Shown: in pieces, positions 24,930 to 34,260 of the stretch
How the letters are laid out: every line of letters begins with the position of its first letter
Numbering within the stretch: position 1 is the first letter of the stretch
NCBI RefSeq assembly: GCF_019511605.1
Contig: NZ_JAEUAV010000033.1
Coordinates: 1-60,132, forward strand
DNA length: 60,132 bases
Direction of reading: 5' to 3'
DNA from: Paraburkholderia phenoliruptrix
GTDB lineage: Bacteria > Pseudomonadota > Gammaproteobacteria > Burkholderiales > Burkholderiaceae
Notes under the pieces: model-generated
Told to the model about the DNA's origin: nothing
What the model saw: only the letters and a program-made list of their open reading frames with translations
Databases searched by the model: none
Program-made: the position numbers and the translations under genes

Positions 24930-25409
24930 TTAGGACTCCACCGAGCCCATCGCAGTTTGCTGGTAGTTCTGAATGCCGACTTTGTCGATCAGGTCGAGCT
25001 GCGTTTCGAGCCAGTCGATATGCTCTTCAGTGTCGTCGAGAATCTTCACGAAGATTTCACGCGAGATAAAGTCGCGAACCGATTCGCAATACGCAATCGC
25101 TTCCTTGCAGGTGCTTTGCGAAATCTGCTCGAGCTTCAGATCGCATTCCAGAATTTCTTTCGTTTCCTCGCCGATCAGAAGCTTATGCAGGTCTTGCAGA
25201 TTCGGCAGACCGTCCAGCATGAAGATCCGTTCGATCAGCCAGTCGGCATGCTTCATTTCGCCGATCGACTCGTCATACTCATGCTTGCCGAGTTTCTCGA
25301 GACCCCAATGCTTGTACATCCGCGCGTGCAGGAAATACTGGTTGATCGCGGTCAGTTCGTTCTTCAACTGCGCGTTGAGATACTCGATGACTTTGGTGTC
25401 GCCTTGCAT
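24930..25409 (-). CDS. bfr: Bacterioferritin
   Basis: This 159-residue four-helix subunit stores iron in a 24-mer shell with haem between subunit pairs. The haem ligand Met52 is present, as are the ferroxidase ligands Glu18, Glu51, His54, Glu94 and His130. By E. coli numbering from memory, the sixth ligand Glu127 is Thr here (DDTEEH), with Glu128 and Glu129 next to it. Several beta-proteobacterial Bfr proteins may share this. Its electron donor Bfd is encoded nearby. A 182-bp gap separates it from fumA. Confidence 0.95.
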   Translation of the reverse strand: MQGDTKVIEYLNAQLKNELTAINQYFLHARMYKHWGLEKLGKHEYDESIGEMKHADWLIERIFMLDGLPNLQDLHKLLIGEETKEILECDLKLEQISQSTCKEAIAYCESVRDFISREIFVKILDDTEEHIDWLETQLDLIDKVGIQNYQQTAMGSVES

Positions 25410-25532
25410 GATCTTTTCCTTAGTGGGAACTTCAATTTTTCAACAACAATAAACGCCATACCTGAAAAAGCCAAGCGAACAGAACATCTTCCACGTCGCT
25501 TCAAGCTCGGTGCGTAACGCCTGTCCAACATG

Positions 25533-25562
25533 AAAAAAGCCGGGACCGTGGTCCCGGCTTGT
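25533..25562 (-). terminator. Terminator of fumA
   Basis: The stem AAGCCGGGAC pairs with GTCCCGGCTT (25537-25546 with 25551-25560) and, read on the minus strand, is followed by TTTTTT. It stands 30 bp past the fumA stop. Confidence 0.9.
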
Positions 25563-25591
25563 GACGACAGGCGAGAGGCGAGAGCGTCAGC

Positions 25592-27115
25592 TCAGGCGGT
25601 TGCGACCGGAATCTTGCCGATTTTCGCTTGCCATTCCTTCGGGCCGGTCTGGTGCACCGAGGTGCCGTTCGAGTCGACTGCAACCGTCACCGGCATGTCC
25701 TGCACGTCGAATTCGTAGATCGCTTCCATGCCGAGGTCCTCGAATGCGAGCACTTGGGCGCTGCGAATGGCCTTCGACACCAGGTAAGCAGCGCCGCCCA
25801 CGGCCATCAGATAGGCAGCCTTATGCTTCTTGATGGCCTCGATCGCGACCGGTCCGCGCTCGGCCTTGCCGATCATCGAGATCAGGCCGGTTTGCGCGAG
25901 CATGGTCTCGGTGAACTTGTCCATGCGCGTGGCGGTGGTCGGGCCCGCCGGGCCGACCGCTTCGTCGCGTACCGGATCGACCGGGCCGACGTAATAGATC
26001 ACGCGGTTCGTGAAGTCCACCGGCAGCTTCTCGCCTTTCGCGAGCATGTCGGCAATGCGCTTGTGCGCCGCGTCGCGGCCCGTCAACATCTTGCCGGACA
26101 GCAGCAGTGTCTGGCCCGGCTTCCACGAAGCGACTTCTTCCGGCGTCAGTGTGTTCAGGTCGATGCGCTTGCTGGTCTCCGTGTTCGGTTCCCATTGCAC
26201 TTTCGGCCATGCGTCGAGCGAGGGCGCTTCGAGCTTCGCGACGCCCGAGCCGTCCAGCGTGAAGTGAGCGTGACGGGTGGCCGCGCAGTTGGGGATGATC
26301 GCGATCGGCTTGGACGCGGCGTGCGTCGGCGCAGCCATGATCTTCACGTCGAGCACGGTGGCAAGACCGCCCAGACCTTGCGCGCCGATGCCAAGCGCGT
26401 TGACCTTCTCATGCAGCTCGATGCGCAGCTCTTCGATCCAGTCTTTTGGGCCGCGTGCGATCACGTCCTGAATGTCGATCGGGTCCATCAGCGATTCCTT
26501 GGCCATCACCATCGCTTTCTCAGCAGTGCCGCCGATGCCGATGCCCAGCATGCCGGGCGGACACCAGCCGGCGCCCATGGTCGGTACGGTCTTCAGAATC
26601 CAGTCGACGATGGAGTCCGACGGATTGAGCATTGCGAACTTCGACTTGTTTTCCGAGCCGCCGCCCTTGGCCGCCACTTGCACGTCCACTTTGTCGCCCG
26701 GCACGATCTCGTAGTGAATCACGGCCGGCGTGTTGTCCTTGGTGTTCTTGCGCGCGCCTTCGGGCGGGCTCACGATCGACGCACGCAGCACGTTGTCCGG
26801 GTTCATGTAGCCACGGCGCACGCCTTCGTTGATCATGTCAGTCACGCTCATCGTCGCACCGTCCCAACGCACGTCCATGCCGACCTTCACGAACACGGTG
26901 ACGATGCCCGTGTCCTGGCAGATCGGGCGTTTGCCTTCGGCGCACATGCGGCTGTTGGTGAGGATCTGCGCAATCGCATCTTTCGCGGCCGGGCTCTGTT
27001 CGAGTTCGTACGCGCGGCCCAGGGCCTGGATGTAATCGAGCGGATGGTAGTAGCTGATGTATTGAAGCGAATCAGCAATGCTCTGGATCAGATCTTCCTG
27101 TTTGATGACGGTCAT
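25592..27115 (-). CDS. fumA: Class I fumarate hydratase, [4Fe-4S]
   Basis: This 507-residue enzyme is an iron-sulfur fumarase (fumarate to L-malate, citric acid cycle). Cluster ligands appear as Cys66 (RPICQDTG), Cys185 (GAGWCPPGMLG) and Cys277 (IIPNCAATRH). The C-terminal beta domain (from about residue 320) is fused, as in the single-chain type. Class I enzymes are oxygen- and iron-sensitive, which fits a neighbourhood rich in iron genes but does not prove linkage. It has its own terminator and lies 52 bp downstream of the UPF0114 gene on the same strand. Confidence 0.94.
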   Translation of the reverse strand: MTVIKQEDLIQSIADSLQYISYYHPLDYIQALGRAYELEQSPAAKDAIAQILTNSRMCAEGKRPICQDTGIVTVFVKVGMDVRWDGATMSVTDMINEGVRRGYMNPDNVLRASIVSPPEGARKNTKDNTPAVIHYEIVPGDKVDVQVAAKGGGSENKSKFAMLNPSDSIVDWILKTVPTMGAGWCPPGMLGIGIGGTAEKAMVMAKESLMDPIDIQDVIARGPKDWIEELRIELHEKVNALGIGAQGLGGLATVLDVKIMAAPTHAASKPIAIIPNCAATRHAHFTLDGSGVAKLEAPSLDAWPKVQWEPNTETSKRIDLNTLTPEEVASWKPGQTLLLSGKMLTGRDAAHKRIADMLAKGEKLPVDFTNRVIYYVGPVDPVRDEAVGPAGPTTATRMDKFTETMLAQTGLISMIGKAERGPVAIEAIKKHKAAYLMAVGGAAYLVSKAIRSAQVLAFEDLGMEAIYEFDVQDMPVTVAVDSNGTSVHQTGPKEWQAKIGKIPVATA

Positions 27116-27167
27116 GGCTAAGCTCGGTGGGGACAGTGGCGCTTTTTTCTGTTCGCAGGCTGTGCGG

Positions 27168-27782
27168 TCAGTCGTGCGCTTTCAGGGGAGAGGAACCGGC
27201 GGAACCCAGCGGCTGCAAGTCCGCGGGTTCCTGAAAATGGCTTGGATGCGTGTTCGTGGTCAGACGGTCGACGAAGGCCATGACGAGAGCCGAAACGAGG
27301 AACGCCACATGAATGATCACCTGCCACATGATGGTGTGCGTGGTGTTCTGGTCGGGGCTGATGAACGTCTTCAGCAAATGGATCGACGAAATGCTGATGA
27401 GCGCCATGGAAAGCTTGACCTTCAGCACGCCCGCGTTGACGTGATCGAGCCATTCCGGCTCGTCCGGATGGCCTTCCACGCCCAGCCGCGACACGAAGGT
27501 TTCATACCCGCCGATAATCACCATGATCAGCAGGTTCGAGATCATGACCACGTCGATCAGACCGAGCACGACCAGCATGATGTTGGTTTCGTCGAGCGTC
27601 ATTGAAGCTGTGACGAGATGCCAGACTTCCTTCAGGAACAGCACCACATACACAGCCTGGGCGACGATCAGGCCCAGGTACAGCGGCACCTGCAGCCAAC
27701 GGCTCATGAAGATGATCACAGGCAGCGGGCGCATGGGGCGGCGTTGGCGCGCGGAGTCGGGTCGCGAAGCGGACATAGGCAA
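27168..27782 (-). CDS. UPF0114 (YqhA-like) inner-membrane protein
   Basis: This 204-residue protein has four hydrophobic segments (about residues 32-53, 68-93, 117-140 and 151-172), and the conserved MSRWLQVPLYLGLIVAQ and NLLIMVIIGGYETFVSR segments of the TIGR00645/UPF0114 family. The function is unknown in all members I know. Two in-frame ATGs lie two codons apart, so the exact start is uncertain. It probably shares a transcript with fumA 52 bp downstream. The 266-bp gap behind it (27783-28048) is GC-rich and empty. Confidence 0.85.
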   Translation of the reverse strand: MPMSASRPDSARQRRPMRPLPVIIFMSRWLQVPLYLGLIVAQAVYVVLFLKEVWHLVTASMTLDETNIMLVVLGLIDVVMISNLLIMVIIGGYETFVSRLGVEGHPDEPEWLDHVNAGVLKVKLSMALISISSIHLLKTFISPDQNTTHTIMWQVIIHVAFLVSALVMAFVDRLTTNTHPSHFQEPADLQPLGSAGSSPLKAHD

Positions 27783-28048
27783 GAGTCGGATCTAACGCAG
27801 GTGACGGAACGTGGGCCCAATGCGGCCGGTCTGTGCAAATCACGCGCGGCGACCGGGCGCGCAAAGCGAGGCGCGGACGACGCGGCGCAGGCGGACAGCA
27901 ACGAGACGTGCCGCCGGCAGCGCTCATGTCAGGCGCACTATTGTACAGCGTCGGCCGGCTTTGCTGCGGCGCGGCGGGCAAGGCGGCACCAGACGGCGCC
28001 AGACGGCGCGAAGGGGCACCCGGCGGCACGAAGCGTCGAGCGCTTGCC

Positions 28049-28942
28049 TTACGACGCGACCGGCGGCACGCGCTTGACCCTCACGCTGGCGAGTCCGATA
28101 CCCGCCACCACGCAGGCGAGCGCAATGCCGTGCGCGAGCGTGGGCCGCTCGCCGAGAAACGCCATGCCGTAGATGGCGGCCGCGACCGGCAGCACAGCGC
28201 TGAACACGCCGGCGAGACTGCCCGGCACGTGGCGAATGCCTTTCATCCACAGCCAGAAAGAGAAGATGCTCGCCGACAACCCGTACCACAGCACGAGACT
28301 CCAGATGCTCGCCGGCACCGAGCGATAATCGAAATGGATGAGCGCGCCCGCCGAGAGCGGCAGCATCAGCAACAGGCCAAATAGATGCGTGTATGCGCAG
28401 ATGTCGATGGGTGCGAGCGTTTGCGTGAGGCGGCGCGACAGGATGATGTAAAGCGACTCGCAGCAAACTGCACCGAGGACCATCAGATTGCCGGCTAACG
28501 ACGTTGTGCCGGCGCCTTCGGCACCGGCATGCGCGAGATTGATCACGACCACGCCCGCAACCGCCAGCGCAATCGACGCAAGCGCGCGCCGGTCCGGCCG
28601 CTCCTTCAGTATCAGCCAGGACAGCAGCGCGACGACTGCGGGAATGGTGCTCGTGATGACGCCCGCCGCCACCGCGCTCGTGCGCTGAACGCCGTTGAGC
28701 ATCAGCAGCGTAAACCCGAAGGTGCCGAAGAGCGCCTGCAAAAACAGATTGACCCATTCATCGCGCTTCACGCGGCGCAGTTTTGCCACGCGAAGAAGCG
28801 GCCATAGCACGGCCATTGCGATCACGAATCGCAACAGCGCGAAAAGAGGCACGGGGACGAACTCGACAATCGATTTACCAATGCCGACATTGCTGCCGAC
28901 CAACAGCATCGAAGTAATGAGAAGCAGGGCGTAGCGATTCAA
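28049..28942 (-). CDS. EamA/DMT-superfamily transporter
   Basis: This 297-residue protein has about ten transmembrane helices in two EamA halves. The duplicated signature can be seen in SAVAAGVITSTIPAVVALLSW in the first half and PGSLAGVFSAVLPVAAAIYG in the second. Members export metabolites or amino acids by proton exchange. The substrate cannot be told from sequence. It is divergent from acs across a 407-bp region. It ends with a short basic tail. Confidence 0.88.
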   Translation of the reverse strand: MNRYALLLITSMLLVGSNVGIGKSIVEFVPVPLFALLRFVIAMAVLWPLLRVAKLRRVKRDEWVNLFLQALFGTFGFTLLMLNGVQRTSAVAAGVITSTIPAVVALLSWLILKERPDRRALASIALAVAGVVVINLAHAGAEGAGTTSLAGNLMVLGAVCCESLYIILSRRLTQTLAPIDICAYTHLFGLLLMLPLSAGALIHFDYRSVPASIWSLVLWYGLSASIFSFWLWMKGIRHVPGSLAGVFSAVLPVAAAIYGMAFLGERPTLAHGIALACVVAGIGLASVRVKRVPPVAS

Positions 28943-29017
28943 ACTGGAATCCGGGCAGCTAGTTCAGTTAGCATTGTATTAGGCGCTTCAACGCGGCGTA
29001 AGGGCTGCTGCGCGATG

Positions 29018-29038
29018 CGAGCATGACGGCAATGCTCG
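29018..29038. promoter_or_regulatory. Inverted repeat in the acs upstream region
   Basis: CGAGCAT (29018-29024), 7 nt, ATGCTCG (29032-29038) is a perfect dyad in the 407-bp divergent region (28943-29349) between the DMT gene and acs. It could be an operator or a small hairpin. Nothing else in this gap could be assigned. Confidence 0.4.
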
Positions 29039-29349
29039 TGACCCTGCGTCGAAAGCGTCGTACGAATCGCATCAGGGTTTTTGCGGGCATGCAAGCAGCG
29101 CGCGCGTAAGTGGCCGGTAAGTTGCACCGCTTATGGTTGAACACGAGAGCGGACGCGGCTTCGTCTTCGTTCATGGTGCAATGCGACATGAGCGAAGCAA
29201 GGGCGGCCGCGGCGCGACGATCCAATATGGATCGCTCGCGCGAGGGCGGGAGACAGCGCGTCGGCAATCGTGTTCCGATTGCGGCGCGAACATGACAGGC
29301 GCACCAGCGTGCGCCGGCACAGGTTTTCATCTTCACCAAGGGGTTGTCG

Positions 29350-31332
29350 ATGTCTGCGATTGAATCGGTTCTTCAGGAACGCCGTGTTTTTCCGCCCTCC
29401 GCTGAAGCAGCGGCAGGCGCCACGATCTCCGGCATGGATGCTTACCATGCGCTGACCGCCGAGGCGGAACGCGACTACGAGGGCTTCTGGGGGCGTCTTG
29501 CGCGCGAGACGCTGAGCTGGAACAAGCCCTTCACGAAGGTGCTCGACGAATCGAACGCACCGTTCTACACGTGGTTCGAAGACGGCCAGTTGAACGCGTC
29601 GTACAACAGCATCGACCGTCACGTGGAAGCGGGCAACGGCGAGCGCGTGGCGATCATTTTCGAAGCCGACGACGGCACCGTCACCCACGTCACCTATCAG
29701 GATCTGCTGCAACGCGTGTCGCGCTTTGCGAACGCGTTGAAAAAGCGTGGCGTGAAGAAGGGCGACCGCGTGGTGATCTATATGCCGATGTCGATTGAAG
29801 GCATCGTCGCGATGCAGGCCTGCGCGCGTATCGGCGCGACGCACTCGGTGGTGTTCGGCGGCTTCTCGTCGAAGTCGCTCAATGAGCGTCTCGTCGACGT
29901 CGGCGCGGTCGCGCTCGTGACCTCCGACGAACAGATGCGCGGCGGCAAGGCATTGCCGCTGAAGAACATCGCCGACGAAGCGCTCGCCATGGGCGGCTGC
30001 GAGGCCGTGAAGAGCGTGATTGTGTTCAGGCGCACCGGCGGCAAGATCGCATGGAACGAAGGCCGCGACCTGTGGATGCACGAGCTTGCGCAAGCCGAGT
30101 CCGATCAATGCGCGCCCGAATGGGTCGGCGCGGAGCATCCGCTCTTCATCCTCTACACGTCCGGGTCCACGGGCAAGCCCAAGGGCGTGCAGCACAGCAC
30201 CGGCGGTTATCTGCTGTGGGCCGCGCAAACCATGAAGTGGACCTTCGACTGGAAGCCCTCCGACGTGTTCTGGTGTACCGCGGACATCGGCTGGATTACC
30301 GGTCACAGCTACATCACGTATGGCCCGCTCACGCTCGGCGGCACGCAGGTCGTGTTCGAAGGCGTGCCGACATATCCGAATGCCGGCCGCTTCTGGGACA
30401 TGATCGCGAAGCACAAGGTGTCGCTTTTCTATACCGCGCCGACCGCCATCCGCTCGCTCATCAAGGCGTCCGAGGCGGACCCGAAAGTGCATCCGAAGAG
30501 TTATGACCTGTCCACGCTGCGCATCATCGGCACGGTCGGCGAGCCGATCAACCCTGAAGCGTGGGTGTGGTATCACGAGAACGTCGGCGGCGGCCGTTGC
30601 CCGATTGTCGATACGTGGTGGCAAACCGAGACCGGCGGCCACATGATCACGCCGCTGCCAGGCGCGACCCCGCTCGTGCCGGGTTCGTGCACGCTGCCTT
30701 TGCCGGGCATCATGGCTGCGGTCGTCGACGAAACCGGTCAGGACGTGCCCAACGGGCAGGGCGGCATTCTCGTCGTGAAGCGGCCATGGCCCTCCATGCT
30801 GCGCAACGTGTGGGGCGATCCGGACCGCTACAAGAAGAGCTATTTCCCCGAGGAACTGGGCGGCAAGCTGTATCTCGCCGGCGACGGCGCCGTGCGCGAC
30901 AAGGAGACTGGCTACTTCACGATCATGGGTCGTATCGACGACGTGCTGAACGTGTCCGGCCATCGTCTCGGCACGATGGAAATCGAGTCGGCGCTAGTGT
31001 CGAATCCGATCGTCGCCGAAGCCGCCGTAGTGGGGCGCCCGGATGCTACGACCGGCGAAGCGGTGTGCGCGTTCGTCGTGTTGAAGCGCGCGCGTCCACA
31101 AGGCGACGAAGCGGTGAAACTCGCGAACGAACTGCGCAACTGGGTGGGCAAGGAAATCGGTCCGATCGCCAAGCCGAAGGACATCCGCTTCGGTGAAAAC
31201 CTGCCGAAGACGCGTTCGGGCAAGATCATGCGCCGTCTGTTGCGCTCGCTGGCGAAGGGCGAGGCGATCACGCAGGACGTCTCTACGCTCGAAAACCCGG
31301 CGATTCTCGATCAGCTCGGCGAGTCGCTGTAA
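29350..31332 (+). CDS. acs: Acetyl-CoA synthetase
   Basis: This 660-residue AMP-forming enzyme makes acetyl-CoA from acetate, ATP and CoA. The ATP-binding YTSGSTGKPKG motif, the WWQTETGGHM active-site segment and the C-terminal KTRSGKIMRR are complete. The catalytic lysine, the site of regulatory acetylation in the family, is Lys625. The ATG at 29350 follows AAGGGG; a TTG two codons earlier is also in frame. The symporter pair downstream on the same strand suggests a shared acetate-use function. A hairpin (31384-31409) without a T-run lies behind it. Confidence 0.95.
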   Translation: MSAIESVLQERRVFPPSAEAAAGATISGMDAYHALTAEAERDYEGFWGRLARETLSWNKPFTKVLDESNAPFYTWFEDGQLNASYNSIDRHVEAGNGERVAIIFEADDGTVTHVTYQDLLQRVSRFANALKKRGVKKGDRVVIYMPMSIEGIVAMQACARIGATHSVVFGGFSSKSLNERLVDVGAVALVTSDEQMRGGKALPLKNIADEALAMGGCEAVKSVIVFRRTGGKIAWNEGRDLWMHELAQAESDQCAPEWVGAEHPLFILYTSGSTGKPKGVQHSTGGYLLWAAQTMKWTFDWKPSDVFWCTADIGWITGHSYITYGPLTLGGTQVVFEGVPTYPNAGRFWDMIAKHKVSLFYTAPTAIRSLIKASEADPKVHPKSYDLSTLRIIGTVGEPINPEAWVWYHENVGGGRCPIVDTWWQTETGGHMITPLPGATPLVPGSCTLPLPGIMAAVVDETGQDVPNGQGGILVVKRPWPSMLRNVWGDPDRYKKSYFPEELGGKLYLAGDGAVRDKETGYFTIMGRIDDVLNVSGHRLGTMEIESALVSNPIVAEAAVVGRPDATTGEAVCAFVVLKRARPQGDEAVKLANELRNWVGKEIGPIAKPKDIRFGENLPKTRSGKIMRRLLRSLAKGEAITQDVSTLENPAILDQLGESL

Positions 31333-31583
31333 GCGAGGTGTCGTCAACCAGGCGCCGGCCGTTGCGGTGCCTGTGAAAAGGCGAGGGACGTGTCGTGTGA
31401 CGCGTCCCTTGCGCGGTGGCCTTCAATGGGCGTTCGCCGGGCAGCCGTTGCCGGGCTAGTTCAATGGGCGCTTGAGCGAACACCTTCGACGTACGACTCG
31501 CCGTAATGTCCGCCAGGCGCCGCGAGCGGTGTCGCGCGGACAATCCCGATTGCCTGCGCGGTGCCTTTTTGATACATAGGCGC

Positions 31584-32036
31584 ATGGCCGCGCCGCACCC
31601 CATCCATCACGCTACGCACAATCCCGCACCCGAACCGCCGGCGGTGTCGGAGGCATTGGCGCGCGCGCATCAAAGGTACTGGCGCTTTAACGTCGCGCTG
31701 ATTGCCGCGTTGATGACGGTCGGCTTCGCCGTGTCCTTCCTGCTCCCGCTTGCCGCGCCGGCACTCGCGCGCGTGCGCTTTGCCGGCTTCAGCCTGCCGT
31801 TTTACTTCGGCGCCCAAGGCGCGATCCTGATCTACCTTGCGCTGATCGTCGTCTACATTCTGTCGATGCAGCGCGCCGACCGCCGCTTGCAGCGCGCGTT
31901 CGATGCGGATGCCAATGCCGCTCCTCGCAGCGCGCCCGGCGCCGGCGATGCGAGTGACGCCGTTCGCGCTGCCGCGAGGCAAAGCCTGACCACGCAGCCC
32001 ACGGCCGCCGCGGACTCCCGCGCACGCGGAACTTGA
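31584..32036 (+). CDS. DUF485-family small membrane protein
   Basis: This 150-residue protein has two hydrophobic segments (about residues 35-60 and 74-95) joined by a short loop, with polar N- and C-terminal tails. DUF485 proteins are encoded directly before sodium/acetate-type symporters and are thought to assist them. The symporter gene starts 4 nt after its stop, so translation is coupled. The start at 31584 (MAAPHPIHH) is chosen over an upstream in-frame codon because the upstream part is basic and atypical. The tail after about residue 100 looks disordered. Confidence 0.8.
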   Translation: MAAPHPIHHATHNPAPEPPAVSEALARAHQRYWRFNVALIAALMTVGFAVSFLLPLAAPALARVRFAGFSLPFYFGAQGAILIYLALIVVYILSMQRADRRLQRAFDADANAAPRSAPGAGDASDAVRAAARQSLTTQPTAAADSRARGT

Positions 32037-32040
32037 GCCG

Positions 32041-34059
32041 ATGAAGCTTACGAACCGGCTGATCCGCTCGTATGCGTTCTACACGCTTGGCTTCCTGCTT
32101 TTCGTCTATGTGATGTGGCGCATCGAGCGCACCACCGGTCCGGGCATGTGGATCGGTTATGTGTTCCTGTTCGTGCCCATTGCCGTGTATGCGGTGATCG
32201 GTCTGCTGTCGCGTACGTCCGATCTCGTCGAGTATTACGTGGCGGGGCGGCGCGTGCCGTCCGCGTTCAACGGCATGGCAACGGCGGCGGACTGGCTCTC
32301 GGCGGCGTCGTTCATTGGCCTCGCCGGTTCCATTTACGCCACCGGTTACGACGGCCTTGCTTATCTGATGGGCTGGACGGGCGGCTATTGCCTCGTCGCG
32401 TTTCTGCTCGCGCCCTACGTGCGCAAGCTCGCGCGCTACACGATTCCCGATTTTCTCGGCACCCGTTTTTCAAGCAATGCGGTGCGTGCGCTTGCGGCGT
32501 TGTCGGCGATTTTGTGCTCGTTCGTTTATCTCGTCGCGCAGATCCAGGGCGTGGGTCTGATTGCGACGCGCTTCATCGGCGTCGACTTCGCCGTCGGGAT
32601 TTTCTGCGGACTCGCGGGCATTCTCGTGTGCTCGTTCCTCGGCGGCATGCGCGCGGTGACGTGGACACAGGTCGCGCAGTACATCATTCTGATTGCCGCG
32701 ATTCTGATTCCGGTTTCGATGATCGCGCATAAGGACGGTCTTGGCTGGGTGCCGCAACTGAGCTACGGCCGTTTGATGGAGCGCATGGAGAGCCTTGAAA
32801 AACAGGTGCGCGACGAGCCGCTCGAGCAGACCGTGCGCGATGACTACCGCCGCCGTGCTGCGTTGATGCAGCAGCGGCTCGACATGCTGCCGCATTCGTT
32901 CGTCGAAGAGAAACTGCGGCTCACGCAGCAGGTGGCGGACTTGCGGCGCCGCAATGGTCCGCTGCGCGAAATCAAGGAGCGCGAGAAGGCGCTCGAGCAG
33001 TTCCCGCGCGATGCCGCCGCCGCACAGGTGGTGTGGACCCAGCAGCGCGATGAAATGCTGATGCGTGCCGCCGCGCCCTTGCCGATGCACGAGCCGTTTC
33101 CCGCAACGGGCGACGACGACCGGCGCATGCACGAGCGCAATTTTCTTTCGCTGCTGTTGTGCCTATCGCTCGGGACGGCGAGCCTGCCGCATATTCTGAC
33201 GCGCTACAACACGACGACTTCGGTGGCATCGGCGCGGCGTTCCGTCGGCTGGACGCTGTTCTTTGTCGCGCTGTTCTACGTGACCGTGCCGGTGCTCGCG
33301 GTGCTGATCAAGTACGAGATTTTGACGAACCTTGTTGGTCATCACTTTGCGGATTTGCCGCAATGGCTCACGCAATGGCGCAAGGTCGAGCCGAGCCTCA
33401 TTACGCTCGCGGACACGAACGGCGACGGCATTGTGCGATGGAGCGAGATCCAGATGCAGCCCGACATGGTGGTGCTGGCCGCGCCGGAGATTGCGGGGCT
33501 GCCGTATGTGATGTCCGGTCTGATCGCCGCGGGCGCGCTGGCCGCGGCGCTTTCGACTGCAGATGGCTTGCTGCTCACCATCGCCAATGCGTTGTCGCAC
33601 GATGTCTATTACCACATGGTCGACCCGGGCGCGTCGAGTCAGCGACGCGTGACGATTTCGAAGATTCTGTTGCTGGGGGTGGCGCTGTTTGCGTCGTATG
33701 TCGCGTCGCTAAACACGGGCAATATTTTGTTCCTCGTGGGCGCGGCGTTTTCGCTTGCGGCATCCAGCCTGTTTCCGGTGCTGGTGCTGGGTGTGTTCTG
33801 GAAGCGCACGACGCGCCTTGGCGCCGTGGCCGGCATGCTGGCGGGGCTGCTGGTGTGCATCTACTACATCGTTTCGACGTATCCCTTTTTCGCGCAGATG
33901 ACCGGTTTCACGGGACCGCGCTGGTTCGGCATCGAGCCGATCAGTTCGGGCGTGTTCGGCGTGCCGGCTGGCTTTCTGGTGGCGATCGGCGTGAGCCTGC
34001 TGGACCGCAAGCCGGACGCGTATACGACGGCGCTGGTGGACTATATACGCCATCCTTAG
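32041..34059 (+). CDS. Sodium/solute symporter (ActP/VC_2705-like), probable acetate carrier
   Basis: This 672-residue inner-membrane symporter is longer than the usual 500-550 residues of the SSS family. Helices at the start and the GMATAADWLSAASFIG segment are typical. About 110 polar, heptad-like residues (roughly 241-360, e.g. MESLEKQVRDEPLEQ) interrupt the helices and are likely to form a coiled coil. Residues 458-469 (DTNGDGIVRWSE) match a canonical EF-hand calcium loop in a soluble loop. The DUF485 gene in front and acs upstream suggest acetate or a related short-chain acid. The substrate is inference. Confidence 0.85.
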   Translation: MKLTNRLIRSYAFYTLGFLLFVYVMWRIERTTGPGMWIGYVFLFVPIAVYAVIGLLSRTSDLVEYYVAGRRVPSAFNGMATAADWLSAASFIGLAGSIYATGYDGLAYLMGWTGGYCLVAFLLAPYVRKLARYTIPDFLGTRFSSNAVRALAALSAILCSFVYLVAQIQGVGLIATRFIGVDFAVGIFCGLAGILVCSFLGGMRAVTWTQVAQYIILIAAILIPVSMIAHKDGLGWVPQLSYGRLMERMESLEKQVRDEPLEQTVRDDYRRRAALMQQRLDMLPHSFVEEKLRLTQQVADLRRRNGPLREIKEREKALEQFPRDAAAAQVVWTQQRDEMLMRAAAPLPMHEPFPATGDDDRRMHERNFLSLLLCLSLGTASLPHILTRYNTTTSVASARRSVGWTLFFVALFYVTVPVLAVLIKYEILTNLVGHHFADLPQWLTQWRKVEPSLITLADTNGDGIVRWSEIQMQPDMVVLAAPEIAGLPYVMSGLIAAGALAAALSTADGLLLTIANALSHDVYYHMVDPGASSQRRVTISKILLLGVALFASYVASLNTGNILFLVGAAFSLAASSLFPVLVLGVFWKRTTRLGAVAGMLAGLLVCIYYIVSTYPFFAQMTGFTGPRWFGIEPISSGVFGVPAGFLVAIGVSLLDRKPDAYTTALVDYIRHP

Positions 34060-34119
34060 ACGGCTTCTTTCGAGAGGACTGGCGCACGGCGCGAAGTTTG
34101 CTATAATTCGGCTCCCCGC

Positions 34120-34210
34120 GGAGAGATGGATGAGCGGTTTAAGTCGCACGCCTGGAAAGCGTGTATAGGTTAATAGCCTATCGGGGGTTCGAATCCCCCT
34201 CTCTCCGCCA
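34120..34210 (+). tRNA. tRNA-Ser (anticodon GGA)
   Basis: The acceptor arms GGAGAGA and TCTCTCC pair, the anticodon loop reads CTGGAAA with GGA as anticodon, a long class II variable arm (TATAGG...CCTATC) marks serine, and the T-arm GGGGGTTCGAATCCCCC is perfect. CCA (34208-34210) is encoded. A TATAAT box at 34102-34107 stands 12 bp before the 5' end. A terminator follows. The gene marks the change from core to accessory content. Confidence 0.97.
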
Positions 34211-34220
34211 GAAGCATGTC

Positions 34221-34260
34221 AAAATCCCCGCAAAGTCAGTGGCTTGCGGGGATTTTTGTT
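34221..34260 (+). terminator. Terminator after tRNA-Ser
   Basis: The stem AAAATCCCCGCAA (34221-34233) pairs with TTGCGGGGATTTT (34244-34256) around a 10-nt loop, followed by TGTTTTT. It is a standard rho-independent terminator. Confidence 0.9.

Noticed and set aside
24063..25517. 484-codon frame opposite murI and bfr
   Set aside because: Both genes beneath are complete with catalytic motifs, and the antisense product has none.
34079..34107. Strong -35 box for tRNA-Ser
   Set aside because: The TATAAT is clear but the place of the -35 reads CTGGCG, too far from consensus to list separately.
34120..34210. Prophage or integrative element inserted at tRNA-Ser
   Set aside because: No integrase, excisionase, phage structural gene or duplicated attachment sequence was found in the window. 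Only the border pattern remains, so it is kept as an open observation.
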